DNA of 64,000 bases, taken from positions 155,342-219,341 of the forward strand of contig NZ_PYBV01000027.1 of NCBI RefSeq assembly GCF_003205615.1. Direction: 5' to 3'. This DNA comes from Micromonospora arborensis. Lineage in GTDB: Bacteria; Actinomycetota; Actinomycetes; Mycobacteriales; Micromonosporaceae. The position numbers and the translations under genes are program-made. A model generated the notes under the pieces. The model did not search any database. It was given only the letters and a program-made list of their open reading frames with translations, and was not told the DNA's origin. Below are positions 31,891-40,739 of the stretch, in pieces (position 1 is the first letter of the stretch; each line of letters begins with the position of its first letter).

Positions 31891-33414
31891 TCAGAGGGCC
31901 TTGCGGGACAGCACACGCTTGAGATCCGCAGGGGTGAGCGCACGGGCCAGCAACACCGCTCCGCCGAACATCGCACCGGCCAACGCCGCCTCGACGGGCC
32001 AGGGAAGCCGGACCAGCCACAGTACGAGGATCGTGACCGCACCGACGACGAAGACACTCGCCATCTGGCGCACCGGAAGCCTTGACGCCATCGCCCGAGC
32101 GGCGAGAAGACAGGTCGCGACGCCGATGACCAGTTCCGTTCCTGCGGCGACCGCTGCGGCACCTGTGGCTCCCCACTGGGCACATGCCCAGAACTGGGCA
32201 GCGAGGTTGACGACCGCCACCGAGACGGTCAGGACAGCGATCGGCCGCACGAGGCCCAGCGCGGAGCAGATCGTCGTGCCAACATAACCCAGGGTGACGC
32301 CGATGAAGGCCACGGCCAGCAGGATCAGCGGCGCGACCGCCGGACCGAACTCGTCGCCATACAGGTAGGCGACAAGAGCGGGGGCAAGCGCGATCAGCAT
32401 GACCGCCGTACCCACGCCGATCACTGCCCCGGTACGTGTCGCCAGGCTGAAGATCAGGGTCCGGCGATGTGGGTCCATTGACATGCTGTTGGCGACGATC
32501 GGTAGCAGCGGGGCCACCAGCATGGCCGGGCCGAGCTGGGCGACGTCCAGGAACTTGTACGCGGCCGAGTAGTAGCCGACCTCGGCAGCTCCTTGGAGAT
32601 GGAACAGGATGACCGAACCGAGGCGGTAGTAGGCCATGACGGCCAGCGCGCTGATCGCGAGCGGCCAGCTCATCGCGAAGATCCGACCCGCTTCCGCCCA
32701 CGAGGGCCGACCGAGTGGTACGAGCCGCCGGTTGATCGCCACGCCGACGCAGGTCTGCAACACGACGACGGCGACGAAGAACCAGGCGAGCAGGACGACG
32801 TCGCCGCCGATACCCGCGATGACGACTACCGCGACCAGCCAGAGAACCCCCTGCACGAGCGCGAGGATGGCCGAGACTTCGGGCCGGAAACGTGCCATCG
32901 CCCCGGCGGTGAGGATGGACGCCGCAGACAGCGGCGTCGCGATGGCGACGACGCTGACGACGGCACTCGAATCGCCGAACAACCCCTGTGCGGCGCAGAT
33001 CAGCAGGGCCACCGTCGCGGCGAACGCCACCGACGTGCGGATGACCAGGCCGGTGCTCAGAATGCGGCCGGCCGCCGCCTTCTCCCGTGCGATCCGGGAG
33101 CTCACGGTGATCGTGGTGCCCATGTCGGCGACCTGCGCCGCCGCCGTGCCGAGGGTGAGCGCCAGGGCGAAGACCCCGTACCCCTCCGGGTTGAGGTAGC
33201 GGGCCAGCACGGAGGTGGTCGCCATGCCCACAACCATGCCCAGCAGCCTAAGCCCGAGGGAGATCGCCGTGGCCGTGCTCAGGCCACGGGCCGACCGGGC
33301 GCCGCCGGTCGGACCGCCGGGCTCGTCGATCGTCCCGGCGTCCGCCGGAAGGGTGCCGACCATCGCAGCATCGCGGTCGCCCGGCCCAGTTGTCATTCGG
33401 TCGGTCGCGGTCAT
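31891..33414 (-). CDS. Polysaccharide flippase, Wzx/MATE-like (oligosaccharide exporter)
   Basis: A 507-residue membrane protein with fourteen predicted helices, of the polysaccharide biosynthesis/MVF superfamily. After a hydrophilic N-terminus of about 45 residues come ATAISLGLRLLGMVVGMATTSVLARYLNPEGYGVFALALTLGTAAAQVADMG, a highly typical Wzx beginning. It would flip lipid-linked repeat units across the membrane for Wzy. ATG 33414 overlaps the stop of the upstream glycosyltransferase by four bases. It ends 21 bases from the convergent beta-helix gene with no hairpin between them. Confidence 0.92.
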   Translation of the reverse strand: MTATDRMTTGPGDRDAAMVGTLPADAGTIDEPGGPTGGARSARGLSTATAISLGLRLLGMVVGMATTSVLARYLNPEGYGVFALALTLGTAAAQVADMGTTITVSSRIAREKAAAGRILSTGLVIRTSVAFAATVALLICAAQGLFGDSSAVVSVVAIATPLSAASILTAGAMARFRPEVSAILALVQGVLWLVAVVVIAGIGGDVVLLAWFFVAVVVLQTCVGVAINRRLVPLGRPSWAEAGRIFAMSWPLAISALAVMAYYRLGSVILFHLQGAAEVGYYSAAYKFLDVAQLGPAMLVAPLLPIVANSMSMDPHRRTLIFSLATRTGAVIGVGTAVMLIALAPALVAYLYGDEFGPAVAPLILLAVAFIGVTLGYVGTTICSALGLVRPIAVLTVSVAVVNLAAQFWACAQWGATGAAAVAAGTELVIGVATCLLAARAMASRLPVRQMASVFVVGAVTILVLWLVRLPWPVEAALAGAMFGGAVLLARALTPADLKRVLSRKAL

Positions 33415-34484
33415 GTAAGGCACTCCCCAAAGATTTGCTCGTACGCGTCCAGCCAGGTCTCGCGGCCGTGGCGCTGCTCGACGTACGACTGCCCGCTGCC
33501 CCGCAGTTCCAGCAGCCCTTCTGCTGCCCCGGGAGTCAACTCTGATGGACCACCGATCACGAGACCTCCACAGCCTGGCACCAGCTCGGTGCCGGGGTCG
33601 CCGTGGAACGCAACGACGGGCAGGCCGGCGGCGGCGGCCTCTAGGACACAGGTCGGCGTGCCGTCGGTCTCCGCCCCGCAGTAGAGGTAGAAGTCGCTGG
33701 CCGCGAGGAGCTCCGGCACGTCCTCGCGATGGCCGGTGAAGTGCACGTCGGCGCTGCCGGCACTCAGCCGTTCGAGCCGCTCGCGGTCCGGTCCGTCTCC
33801 CACGACGACAAGCGCGCTCTCACTGGCGAGCGCCGCCGCGATCGCCCGGTCGTGACGCTTGGCCCCGTGCAGGCGCGACGCGAGGACGGCGACCCGGCGA
33901 TCCTGGAAATGGGGCGGCAGCAGCCGCTCGCGCAGGGCCGCCCGCGCCTCGGCCGGTGGAGCGGCGAAGCGCCGCGTGTCGATCGAGTTCGGAACAACGA
34001 CGAGCTTGTCCCGGCCGATCACCGGTTCGAGGTCGCGTGCGACGGCCTCGCCGACGCAGACCACCCGGGAAACATGCTCCGCAGCGCGCGCGTAGCCCGC
34101 GAGGAGTAGGCGTCCTGCCGGCCCGCCCATCCATCGTCCGTGTTCGGTCCAGATCACTGGCGCCCGACGGGACAGGGGTGCGGTCAGGGCGATCTGCTCT
34201 CGCTTGAACTGGAGATAGTAGATGGAGGCGTCGGCGACGACCTGCGTCCGGTGCCGCTCCAGGGGAACCCTCAGGAGCCCCGCCGCCATCGTCTTGCGCG
34301 ACCACTTCGGCCCGAGCCCGATCTCCCGCCGGTCGAGGCCGTGCTCCTCCCAACCCGGGCACTGGCCGTACAACATGACCTCGTGGCCACGTGCGCGCAT
34401 ACCCTGCCCGAGCGCGACGGTGTGTGCTTCCGCGCCACCGGCGGTGTCGGAGACGGAAATCATCGCAACGGTCAGCGTGGACAA
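33411..34484 (-). CDS. Glycosyltransferase, GT4 family (probable TTG start)
   Basis: A GT-B enzyme of about 357 residues: VAMISVSDTAGGAEAHTVALGQGMRARGHEV, then VVVPNSIDTRRFAAPPAEARAALRERL, AVLASRLHGAKRHDRAIAAAL, VVVGDGPDRERLERL and the E-x7-E region ETDGTPTCVLEAAAAGLPVVAFHGDPGTE. The best start is TTG 34484, which is preceded by GAGAAGAGG at six bases and lies 13 bases after the upstream stop; ATG 34463 is a fallback and loses the first strand. It acts in the cytoplasm on the growing lipid-linked unit. Coupled to the flippase by overlap. Confidence 0.88.
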   Translation of the reverse strand: MSTLTVAMISVSDTAGGAEAHTVALGQGMRARGHEVMLYGQCPGWEEHGLDRREIGLGPKWSRKTMAAGLLRVPLERHRTQVVADASIYYLQFKREQIALTAPLSRRAPVIWTEHGRWMGGPAGRLLLAGYARAAEHVSRVVCVGEAVARDLEPVIGRDKLVVVPNSIDTRRFAAPPAEARAALRERLLPPHFQDRRVAVLASRLHGAKRHDRAIAAALASESALVVVGDGPDRERLERLSAGSADVHFTGHREDVPELLAASDFYLYCGAETDGTPTCVLEAAAAGLPVVAFHGDPGTELVPGCGGLVIGGPSELTPGAAEGLLELRGSGQSYVEQRHGRETWLDAYEQIFGECLT

Positions 34485-34497
34485 GGTCGTCCTCTTC

Positions 34498-35580
34498 TCA
34501 GCCGACACGAGTCCGGCCATCGGTCCGGCTCTGCTGAGCGGCGTTGTACTCGTGGAGGTAGCGCCCGGCGGCGTCTGCAGTGTCGAGCGGCTGCGCCCCA
34601 GTGTCGTACGCGGCGACGATGGCGTCCCGTACCGCCTCGACGCTGGTGTCACGCGCGACGGCGGTGGCAAGTTCGCCCAGCCCACCGCACGGCACCACCG
34701 CCGTCGGCACACCCAGCCGGGCTGCCACCGCGAGGACACCGGACTGGCTGGCGATCTGATAGGGCGCGACGACGACGTCGGCGGCGGCGACCAGCGCGGT
34801 GAAATCGTCGACGTCCAGGTAGCGGTAGTCGGTCATCACCGCGGCCCCGGTCTGCGCGACCAGCGCGTCCACCTGCGTGCCCGGTCCCAGGTCCTCGCCG
34901 ACCACCGCTCCCCGCCAGCCGGGGAGGCCCGCCAGGGCCTGGACGAACAACCCCGGATTCTTGTCGGCACGGACCTGACCAGGCAGCAGGGCGAGCCGGC
35001 CACCATCCGGGTTGAGTTCGGCCCGCCAGCGTCGGACCCGCGCCGGGTCGGCGGGTGGCGTCCACTGCACCAGGGGAACCTGCGCGACGTTCGCCACCCC
35101 CCGGTCGAGCAGCAGCCGCCGGTCGGCGTCCGAGTAGACGAGGACCCGATCGGAGCCCTCGAGCGCGCTGCGCAGTGCGCGGCCACCCCCTGGGGCGTTC
35201 GACCGAACGAAGGTGTTGTGCGGGCTGGTGACGACGGTCGCGGCGCGACGCCGGGCCACCGACACCAGTTCCGGGGTCAGCGCGAACATGCCCTGGATGT
35301 GGACGACGTCGTTCGAGTCGATCGCGCGGTGGAGGTGCGGCAGCGTCCGGACGACGTAACGGGCCGACGTCCGAGCCTGCCGGACCACCCGGTTGGAAGA
35401 GGCGCGGTGCCAGCTGACGCACCGGCACAGGCGGACCGTGGCAGGTGCCGCGTCGCAGTCGTCGGCGGTGTGGACGACCACGTCCACACCGAGCGTCACC
35501 AGGCCGGCGGCCACCTCGACGGTGTGGTTGAAGACACCACCCCGACCACCGGACTCGATGAGGTGGACACGCCGGATCAC
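34498..35580 (-). CDS. Glycosyltransferase, GT4 family
   Basis: A 360-residue GT-B enzyme. RRVHLIESGGRGGVFNHTVEVAAGLVTLGVDVVVHTADD starts the acceptor domain with its glycine loop, HIQGMFALTPELVSVARRRAATVVTSPHN is the usual middle, and the donor domain shows LALLPGQVRADKNPGLFVQALAGLPGWRGAVVGEDLG and ASQSGVLAVAARLGVPTAVVPCGGLGE. The second glutamate of the classic E-x7-E motif is replaced (YQIASQSGVLAVAARLG), as in several divergent GT4 subgroups. GTG 35580 overlaps the stop of the next upstream gene (GTGA). Confidence 0.87.
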   Translation of the reverse strand: MIRRVHLIESGGRGGVFNHTVEVAAGLVTLGVDVVVHTADDCDAAPATVRLCRCVSWHRASSNRVVRQARTSARYVVRTLPHLHRAIDSNDVVHIQGMFALTPELVSVARRRAATVVTSPHNTFVRSNAPGGGRALRSALEGSDRVLVYSDADRRLLLDRGVANVAQVPLVQWTPPADPARVRRWRAELNPDGGRLALLPGQVRADKNPGLFVQALAGLPGWRGAVVGEDLGPGTQVDALVAQTGAAVMTDYRYLDVDDFTALVAAADVVVAPYQIASQSGVLAVAARLGVPTAVVPCGGLGELATAVARDTSVEAVRDAIVAAYDTGAQPLDTADAAGRYLHEYNAAQQSRTDGRTRVG

Positions 35581-36731
35581 AGGGCCGCCTTTCGGGTGAC
35601 GAGGGCCGCGATGGAGTCAACCACCTCGGCGACCGTTCGGGACCAGCCGAGCGCCTCACAGCGTCGCCACCCGGTCAGCTCCCGCGCGTGCCGGGTGGGC
35701 AGGTCACGCACCGCGTCGACGACCGCCATCGCGAAGGAATGCGGATCGTCCGCCGACCAGTAGGCGTCGGCGTCCCGCAGGGCGTCCGGTAGGCCCTGGG
35801 CAGCGAACGGGCTCATCACGACTGAACGCCCACGCGACATCGACTCGGTCAGCTTGAGTTGTGAACCGCCGCCGGTGGTGGCGGGCGCGACGGTCACCGC
35901 CGCACCGGCGTACGCCTCCGCCACGTCGTCGAGGGTGCCGAGGATGGTGACCCCCGGAATGCCGGCCAACTCCTCGGCCAATGCCTCGCTCCGCCGGCCG
36001 GCGACCACCAGGCGGGTCTCGGGGGATTCGGCGTGCACAAGGGGCCAGACGTCCCGCACCAGCGTCCGCAGCGCCAGCACGTTCGGCTCGTAGTCGTACG
36101 ACGCCAAGGCGAGCACGTACCCGTCGGCCGGCGACGGATCATACGGCCAGATGTCGACGCCGTTGGGGGCCAGGATGACCTGCCGGGCCCACTTGCTCAG
36201 GACGTCCAGGTCCGACTGCGCGAGCGCGACACAGATTTCGGCATGAGCCGCGACCCTGGGCTCCCAGAAGCCGGCCTTGGCCGCCTCGGCGCGGCGGGCC
36301 ATCCGTTGCCAGCCCTGAGCCGAGGTCACCAGGGTCTGTAGACGTTGACTCTCGATGTTGGCGAACTCGACGATCTGTGGCACCCGACGGGACTGCGGGG
36401 GTGCCCACGCTGCCAGGTAGGAGTGTGACCAGTACACCGCGTCGGGCTGGAAGTCGGCGCAGAGCGCGTCCAGGGATTCGGCGATGGGCACCATGTAGTG
36501 GCCGCCCAGGTGGGGTCGACCGGAGGCTCGGGTGCGGACCGTCGAGGGCGGTGACCAGGGCAGCGGACGGGTCTCGACCGGCGGATCCACCTGGCGGTTG
36601 CCATGATCGGGGAACGTGACCAGCACCTCGACATGCTTGCTCAGCGCCTCTGCAACCCGGGCGGTCCGGATCCGCCCTCCATGCTGAGCCGGCCAGGGCG
36701 GCTCGACGCTGACGACCAGGACCCGGCTCAT
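35577..36731 (-). CDS. Glycosyltransferase, GT4 family
   Basis: A 384-residue GT-B enzyme. MSRVLVVSVEPPWPAQHGGRIRTARVAEALSKHVEVLVTF opens the fold; QIVEFANIESQRLQTLV, ICVALAQSDLDVLSKWA, VILAPNGVDIWPYDPSP, VLALASYDYEPNVLALRTLVRDVWPLV and VAPATTGGGSQLKLTESMSRGRSVVMSPFAAQGL are the donor-domain blocks, the pattern of Glyco_trans_1_4 enzymes. ATG 36731 is internal to a longer open frame whose upstream part lacks family sequence. It is followed with overlap by the next glycosyltransferase, and lies 65 bases after the gene upstream. Confidence 0.88.
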   Translation of the reverse strand: MSRVLVVSVEPPWPAQHGGRIRTARVAEALSKHVEVLVTFPDHGNRQVDPPVETRPLPWSPPSTVRTRASGRPHLGGHYMVPIAESLDALCADFQPDAVYWSHSYLAAWAPPQSRRVPQIVEFANIESQRLQTLVTSAQGWQRMARRAEAAKAGFWEPRVAAHAEICVALAQSDLDVLSKWARQVILAPNGVDIWPYDPSPADGYVLALASYDYEPNVLALRTLVRDVWPLVHAESPETRLVVAGRRSEALAEELAGIPGVTILGTLDDVAEAYAGAAVTVAPATTGGGSQLKLTESMSRGRSVVMSPFAAQGLPDALRDADAYWSADDPHSFAMAVVDAVRDLPTRHARELTGWRRCEALGWSRTVAEVVDSIAALVTRKAAL

Positions 36732-36796
36732 ACCCGCACCACCCGATTCCCCGTGTGCGACCGCGCAGCGGCCGCTGATCGATGCCCCATTGCCCG

Positions 36797-38011
36797 CTAA
36801 CGTCCCCGGGCCAGTTCGGTTTGCAGGAGCTCCCGCAGCACCGCGCCGCGGCCCTCCCAGCCGTGCTCCGCAGCACTCGTCATCCGATCGGTCACGACGG
36901 TGTCGGAGACCGGTTGAAGCAGCTCCACCACGCGGTGGGCGAAGTCGTCCACCGCGGCCATCGTCACGTGGGGGTTCGTGCGCGCCAACTCCGTCACCGA
37001 CGGAAGCCCGGTGCTCACGACGGACAGCCCCGAGGACAGGTACTCGAAACACTTCAGTGGGCTGACACCCCGGGTGTAGTCATTGATCGAGTACGGGATG
37101 AGCCCCACTGCGCACGTACCCGCCACCTCGGCAAGCTGAGCGGGCGTGAGGACGCCGAGGTGGCGGGCCCCGAGTTCCTCGAGGCGCCGCAGCTCCGCGT
37201 CGAAGCTGCCACCACCGGCTGCGAGTGGACCCGCCAGCAGCAGCTCGCCACGACCACGAACTGCGGTAGCGACAGCTTCGAGGATCCGCATGTCTAGCTT
37301 GTGAACGGTGAGATTGCCCGAGAACAGGACGGCGGGACGGCGCTCGGCCGCCGGGCGACTGGCCGCCGTGAAGACCGAAACGTCCGCCACGTTCTGCAGC
37401 AGCTCGACCCGGGGGAACCCGGCGGTGACGAGGTGCTCGTGCACCGCCTGACTGGTGGCGATAGCAACGGAGGTACGCGACGACAGCGTCTTCTCCCCGC
37501 GGCCTACAGCGACACCGTCCACGCCAGGGAACGTCGCCAGTAGGTCGACGCAGTGGTAGATGACTACGTCCGCCGTGGCTTCCAGCCCGTACGTGACCGG
37601 AGTGAACGTCCACAGGACGCGCGGGTGAGGGCTGCGGAGCCAGGCGCTGGTGGCACGCCGGAGCAGTGCCCGGTTGAGCGGCAGCGTCGGAGCGCGATGC
37701 ACCGGGAGCACGAGGGGTGACACGATCTCTGCGTTGACCGGGCGAGGCCGGTGCGCGGGCGTCTCCGCCTGCTCGCGCATGGCCCGTTTGACTCTGCTGG
37801 CCATCCGGACCACATCGTCACGACGGAGTTTGGGTCGACGCAGGCCCAACGATTCTACGAACGTCACGTTCGCGCTGCGTGCGAGCTCCCGTGCGACGTA
37901 GTGCTGGTTGGTCGCGATCGGTGAATCCCATTCGGCCGTTCCCAACATCAGCACGTTCGGCAGGGAAACCTCGCCGAATCGGGCCTGCTCCGGCACTGAC
38001 GCCGTCACCAT
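36797..38011 (-). CDS. Glycosyltransferase, GT4-like (TuaH/Glyco_trans_1 type)
   Basis: A GT-B enzyme of about 404 residues. LPNVLMLGTAEWDSPIATNQHYVARELARSANVTFVESLGLRRPKLRRDD is the start typical of the teichuronic-acid TuaH-like group, followed by DVVIYHCVDLLATFPGVD, AIATSQAVHEHLVTAG, VELLQNVADVSVFTAASRP, AVLFSGNLTVHKLDMRILEAVA and GLIPYSINDYTRGVSPLKCFEYLSSGLSVVSTGLP. ATG 38011 with GGAG eight bases upstream is chosen; a TTG at 38080 would add 23 residues without an obvious ribosome-binding site. Confidence 0.87.
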   Translation of the reverse strand: MVTASVPEQARFGEVSLPNVLMLGTAEWDSPIATNQHYVARELARSANVTFVESLGLRRPKLRRDDVVRMASRVKRAMREQAETPAHRPRPVNAEIVSPLVLPVHRAPTLPLNRALLRRATSAWLRSPHPRVLWTFTPVTYGLEATADVVIYHCVDLLATFPGVDGVAVGRGEKTLSSRTSVAIATSQAVHEHLVTAGFPRVELLQNVADVSVFTAASRPAAERRPAVLFSGNLTVHKLDMRILEAVATAVRGRGELLLAGPLAAGGGSFDAELRRLEELGARHLGVLTPAQLAEVAGTCAVGLIPYSINDYTRGVSPLKCFEYLSSGLSVVSTGLPSVTELARTNPHVTMAAVDDFAHRVVELLQPVSDTVVTDRMTSAAEHGWEGRGAVLRELLQTELARGR

Positions 38012-38118
38012 AAAGTCATCTCCAGCTCGCAGCGCACTCAGAACCGTCGAAAGATTAGGGGAGGCGGCACGGAAATCCAAGGCCGGGGTTCTCCTGCCCC
38101 CAGGGGTGTCCGGAGCGG

Positions 38119-39240
38119 CTACGCCTCGTCCGCCAACCAGGTGGCAATGTTCGTCTGGAAGGCTTGCGGCGTGAACCGTTGGGCGTTCGCCATCGGCCCG
38201 GACGGAGGCAGCAGCGCCGCCTGGCGGATCGGGTCCACGTACGCAGCGGGGTCGGTCTCGTTGAGAAGAAACCCGGTCTCGCCGGTGATCACAGTCTCCA
38301 GCAGCCCACCACGGGCCCAGCCCACTACGGGCGTGCCGCAGGCCTGCGCCTCCACCGGGATCATGCCGAAGTCCTCGAGCGCCGGGTAGAGCAGCGCCAC
38401 GGCGCCCCAGTACAGCTCGCGGAGCCGCTCCGTGGTTGGCCGAAACTCAAACTCCACCGGCACGTCGACGCGGGCGGCCAGCCTGCGGAGGTTCTCCTCC
38501 TCCGGCCCACCGCCGGCAATCACCAGCGGCAGCCGGGCCGCAGCGGCGATCTCGATCATCAGGTCGAAGTTCTTATAGGGGATCCACCGGCCAACGCCCA
38601 GGAGATAGCGGCGGTCCTGGTTGCGCACCTCCGGTGGAGCCGCGCCGAAGTACTCCACCTCCACTGGAGGATTGATCACCCGGGCATCGCGGCCCCAGAA
38701 GCGGCGAATCCGCGCCTGGACCTCCATCGAATTTGCCGCGTAGCTATGGACGTGCCGGCTCAGCCGCTTGTCCCCGGCCTGCAGCACGGCGCGCATCGGT
38801 GCGAGCACCGCGTTCGCGCCCCGCTGGTCCAACTCGGGGCTCCAGACGTAGCGGGCAGGCGAGTGCACGTAGCTCAGATGCCGAGTCTCGTCCGGGTCGC
38901 CAATCTTGACCGTGTGCGCGAAAGCGTGGCTCGACGAGATGACGAAGTCGTACTTCTTACGGGTCAACGTACGCCAGGTCAGCGGCATCAGGGGGAGCGC
39001 GAGCGCCTTGCTGCGCCGCAATGGCGTCTTGGCCATCCAGGACTCGTGGATCTCCTGGTTGACCGTGGCGTCGTCGTCCTTCCAGAGGACGAAGCGATCC
39101 GCGTGTGGCACCACGTCGGCCATACTCAGGAAGACCTGCTCCGAACCGCCGGTCGCGCCGAACCATTCGTGGATCAGAGCGACCGACCGGTCGGCGAGAG
39201 GCCGCAGACCAGTTTCGGGTGTGGACGAAGTGAGGCTCAC
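38119..39240 (-). CDS. Glycosyltransferase, GT4 family (WbaZ/mannosyltransferase-like)
   Basis: A 373-residue GT-B enzyme with a well-known actinobacterial signature: SVALIHEWFGATGGSEQVFLSMADVVPHADRFVLW, DFVISSSHAFAHTVKIGDPDETRHLSYVHSPARYVWSPELD, YAANSMEVQARIRRFWGRDARVINPPVEVEYF, YLLGVGRWIPYKNFDLMIEIAAAARLPLVIAGGGPEEENL and LYPALEDFGMIPVEAQACGTPVVGWARGGLLETVI, where EDFGMIPVEA is the catalytic E-x7-E motif. Homologues (WbaZ type) usually add mannose. GTG 39240 follows GGGAAAA. It is the first or second gene of a minus-strand run of five glycosyltransferases plus the flippase. Confidence 0.9.
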   Translation of the reverse strand: MSLTSSTPETGLRPLADRSVALIHEWFGATGGSEQVFLSMADVVPHADRFVLWKDDDATVNQEIHESWMAKTPLRRSKALALPLMPLTWRTLTRKKYDFVISSSHAFAHTVKIGDPDETRHLSYVHSPARYVWSPELDQRGANAVLAPMRAVLQAGDKRLSRHVHSYAANSMEVQARIRRFWGRDARVINPPVEVEYFGAAPPEVRNQDRRYLLGVGRWIPYKNFDLMIEIAAAARLPLVIAGGGPEEENLRRLAARVDVPVEFEFRPTTERLRELYWGAVALLYPALEDFGMIPVEAQACGTPVVGWARGGLLETVITGETGFLLNETDPAAYVDPIRQAALLPPSGPMANAQRFTPQAFQTNIATWLADEA

Positions 39241-39332
39241 TGATTTTCCCTTCCAGGCAACCGGGTCACCGGTCCCGTGCGGTGCAACAAAGATTCAGGT
39301 CGAACTTGTGGTGACGGACCCGGCGGGCGTGC

Positions 39333-40610
39333 TCAGAAGACGGTGACATCCCGGATGTAGCTGGCGAAACGGCGCAACTGGAAGGCATCTGCCACCGGTG
39401 CGGTCATCCGGATTACCACCTGCCGGTCGATCGTCCCGGCCTCCCCGCTGCGGATGTACGCAACGACGACCAGTCCGTGCCGCTTCGTACCGTTGGCCTC
39501 GATGATCTGCTCGGCGTAGCTCGAGTGCTGGCCGCTGCGAATCCATTGCGCACCCCATGCCTCCTCGACGGCGCGCATGGCGTTCTGCCACTGCTCGTTG
39601 CACGGCGCGGGACAGCTTCGCACGACCAACTCGCCACCGATCATCTGCTCGCCCGACGCCGCGTTCCCGCAGTTGTACGAGATGAAGCCGTCGGAGCGGG
39701 CCGCTAGCGCGCACTTCCAGTCCATCGGAAGTTTGACCGGGAAGCCAACGCCCTCGAGGTTGGTCAGGGTCTGCACCTCGTCACGCTCGTTGTACTTCGG
39801 CCACTGGGTCGGCCACGCGCCGGGCTTCGGCGGCTCGATGCCAGGTGCCTGCGGCGGCGACGTGGGCAGCGCTGGCGGTCCGCTGTTGCCACCAGACGCG
39901 GTGACCGTGGGCGTGTCCTTCGCACCGGTGCCCTTCCAGATCGCCAGGCCGCCGCCCCCCGCCAGCACCACCAGGACCAACGCGGCGATCCCGATCCAGA
40001 GCCCGGTGCGCCGGGGTGGCGGCGCGGACGGGGTGATGCGGCGCACCGGCGCGGCGAACGTGTCGGCGCTCGGCCCACTCACCGGGGAGACGTGCGCGGC
40101 CGGCGGTGACGAGGTCACCGTGGCCGGCGAGATGGGCACGCCGGAGATGGGGTGCGTGGTCGCGGACACCAACTGACCGGGGGTCGGGCCGGTCTGCACG
40201 GCCCATGGCGCCTGCGGTCCACCGGAGATCGGCTGCGGTGGGGCGGACACCGGCGGGGCGGACACCGAAGGCGGGGCGGACGTCGGTGGGAGAGCCGGCG
40301 GGGCGGGGGTGTAGTCGACGCCGAGGGCCCGGAACAGCTTCTCGGCACCGGAACCCTGCTCGGCCGAGTAGGCCACCCAGGGTGTGGCGGCGGAGAAATC
40401 GGCGTACGTGTAGGGCATCGGATCGGCCGACTTGGCCAGCAGGTCGGCAGCCCCGGCGAACGCCTCACGCCAGCCTGGTGTGGCGGCCACGGCGGCGTCG
40501 AGCACCGCAACGGTGACGAAACGGCCCTGCTCGTCAATCGCGGCCCATGCCTTTCCCACCGGAGACCCGCCGAGCGCGTGGGTGTACCTGTAGGGGCCTT
40601 CCGGCTGCAT
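39333..40610 (-). CDS. Single-pass membrane protein with kinase-N-lobe-like domain, unknown
   Basis: A 425-residue protein I cannot name. Residues 1-100 (YRYTHALGGSPVGKAWAAIDEQGRFVTVAVLDAAVAATPGWREAFAGAADLLAKS) follow the strand order of a Ser/Thr kinase N-lobe but have no lysine where the ATP-binding lysine would be and no catalytic loop. A long Pro/Ser/Ala-rich linker, a basic stretch and one membrane helix (residues 205-228) lead to an extracytoplasmic domain with two Cys pairs (WKCALAARSDGFISYNCG and SCPAPCNEQW). ATG 40610 follows AGGAG. It lies at the edge of the polysaccharide locus and could be part of it or a separate gene. Confidence 0.7.
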   Translation of the reverse strand: MQPEGPYRYTHALGGSPVGKAWAAIDEQGRFVTVAVLDAAVAATPGWREAFAGAADLLAKSADPMPYTYADFSAATPWVAYSAEQGSGAEKLFRALGVDYTPAPPALPPTSAPPSVSAPPVSAPPQPISGGPQAPWAVQTGPTPGQLVSATTHPISGVPISPATVTSSPPAAHVSPVSGPSADTFAAPVRRITPSAPPPRRTGLWIGIAALVLVVLAGGGGLAIWKGTGAKDTPTVTASGGNSGPPALPTSPPQAPGIEPPKPGAWPTQWPKYNERDEVQTLTNLEGVGFPVKLPMDWKCALAARSDGFISYNCGNAASGEQMIGGELVVRSCPAPCNEQWQNAMRAVEEAWGAQWIRSGQHSSYAEQIIEANGTKRHGLVVVAYIRSGEAGTIDRQVVIRMTAPVADAFQLRRFASYIRDVTVF

Positions 40611-40704
40611 GCGCACTCCTCCGTTGAACCGCCGTGCGGATAGTACCGACCGTCGGCCAACCCGGCCTGCCCCGCCCGGGGTGGCCGGCGGCGAATGAGA
40701 CCGC

Positions 40705-40733
40705 TTGCCAGTGAAAGTTCTCATGCATAGAGT
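40705..40733 (+). promoter_or_regulatory. Sigma-70-type promoter of the hut regulator/operon, leaderless
   Basis: TTGCCA (40705-40710), a spacer of exactly 17 bases, then TAGAGT (40728-40733), six bases and ATG 40740. This is the best complete promoter in the window, and it predicts a transcript starting at the start codon. Confidence 0.6.
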
Positions 40734-40739
40734 CGGCGC

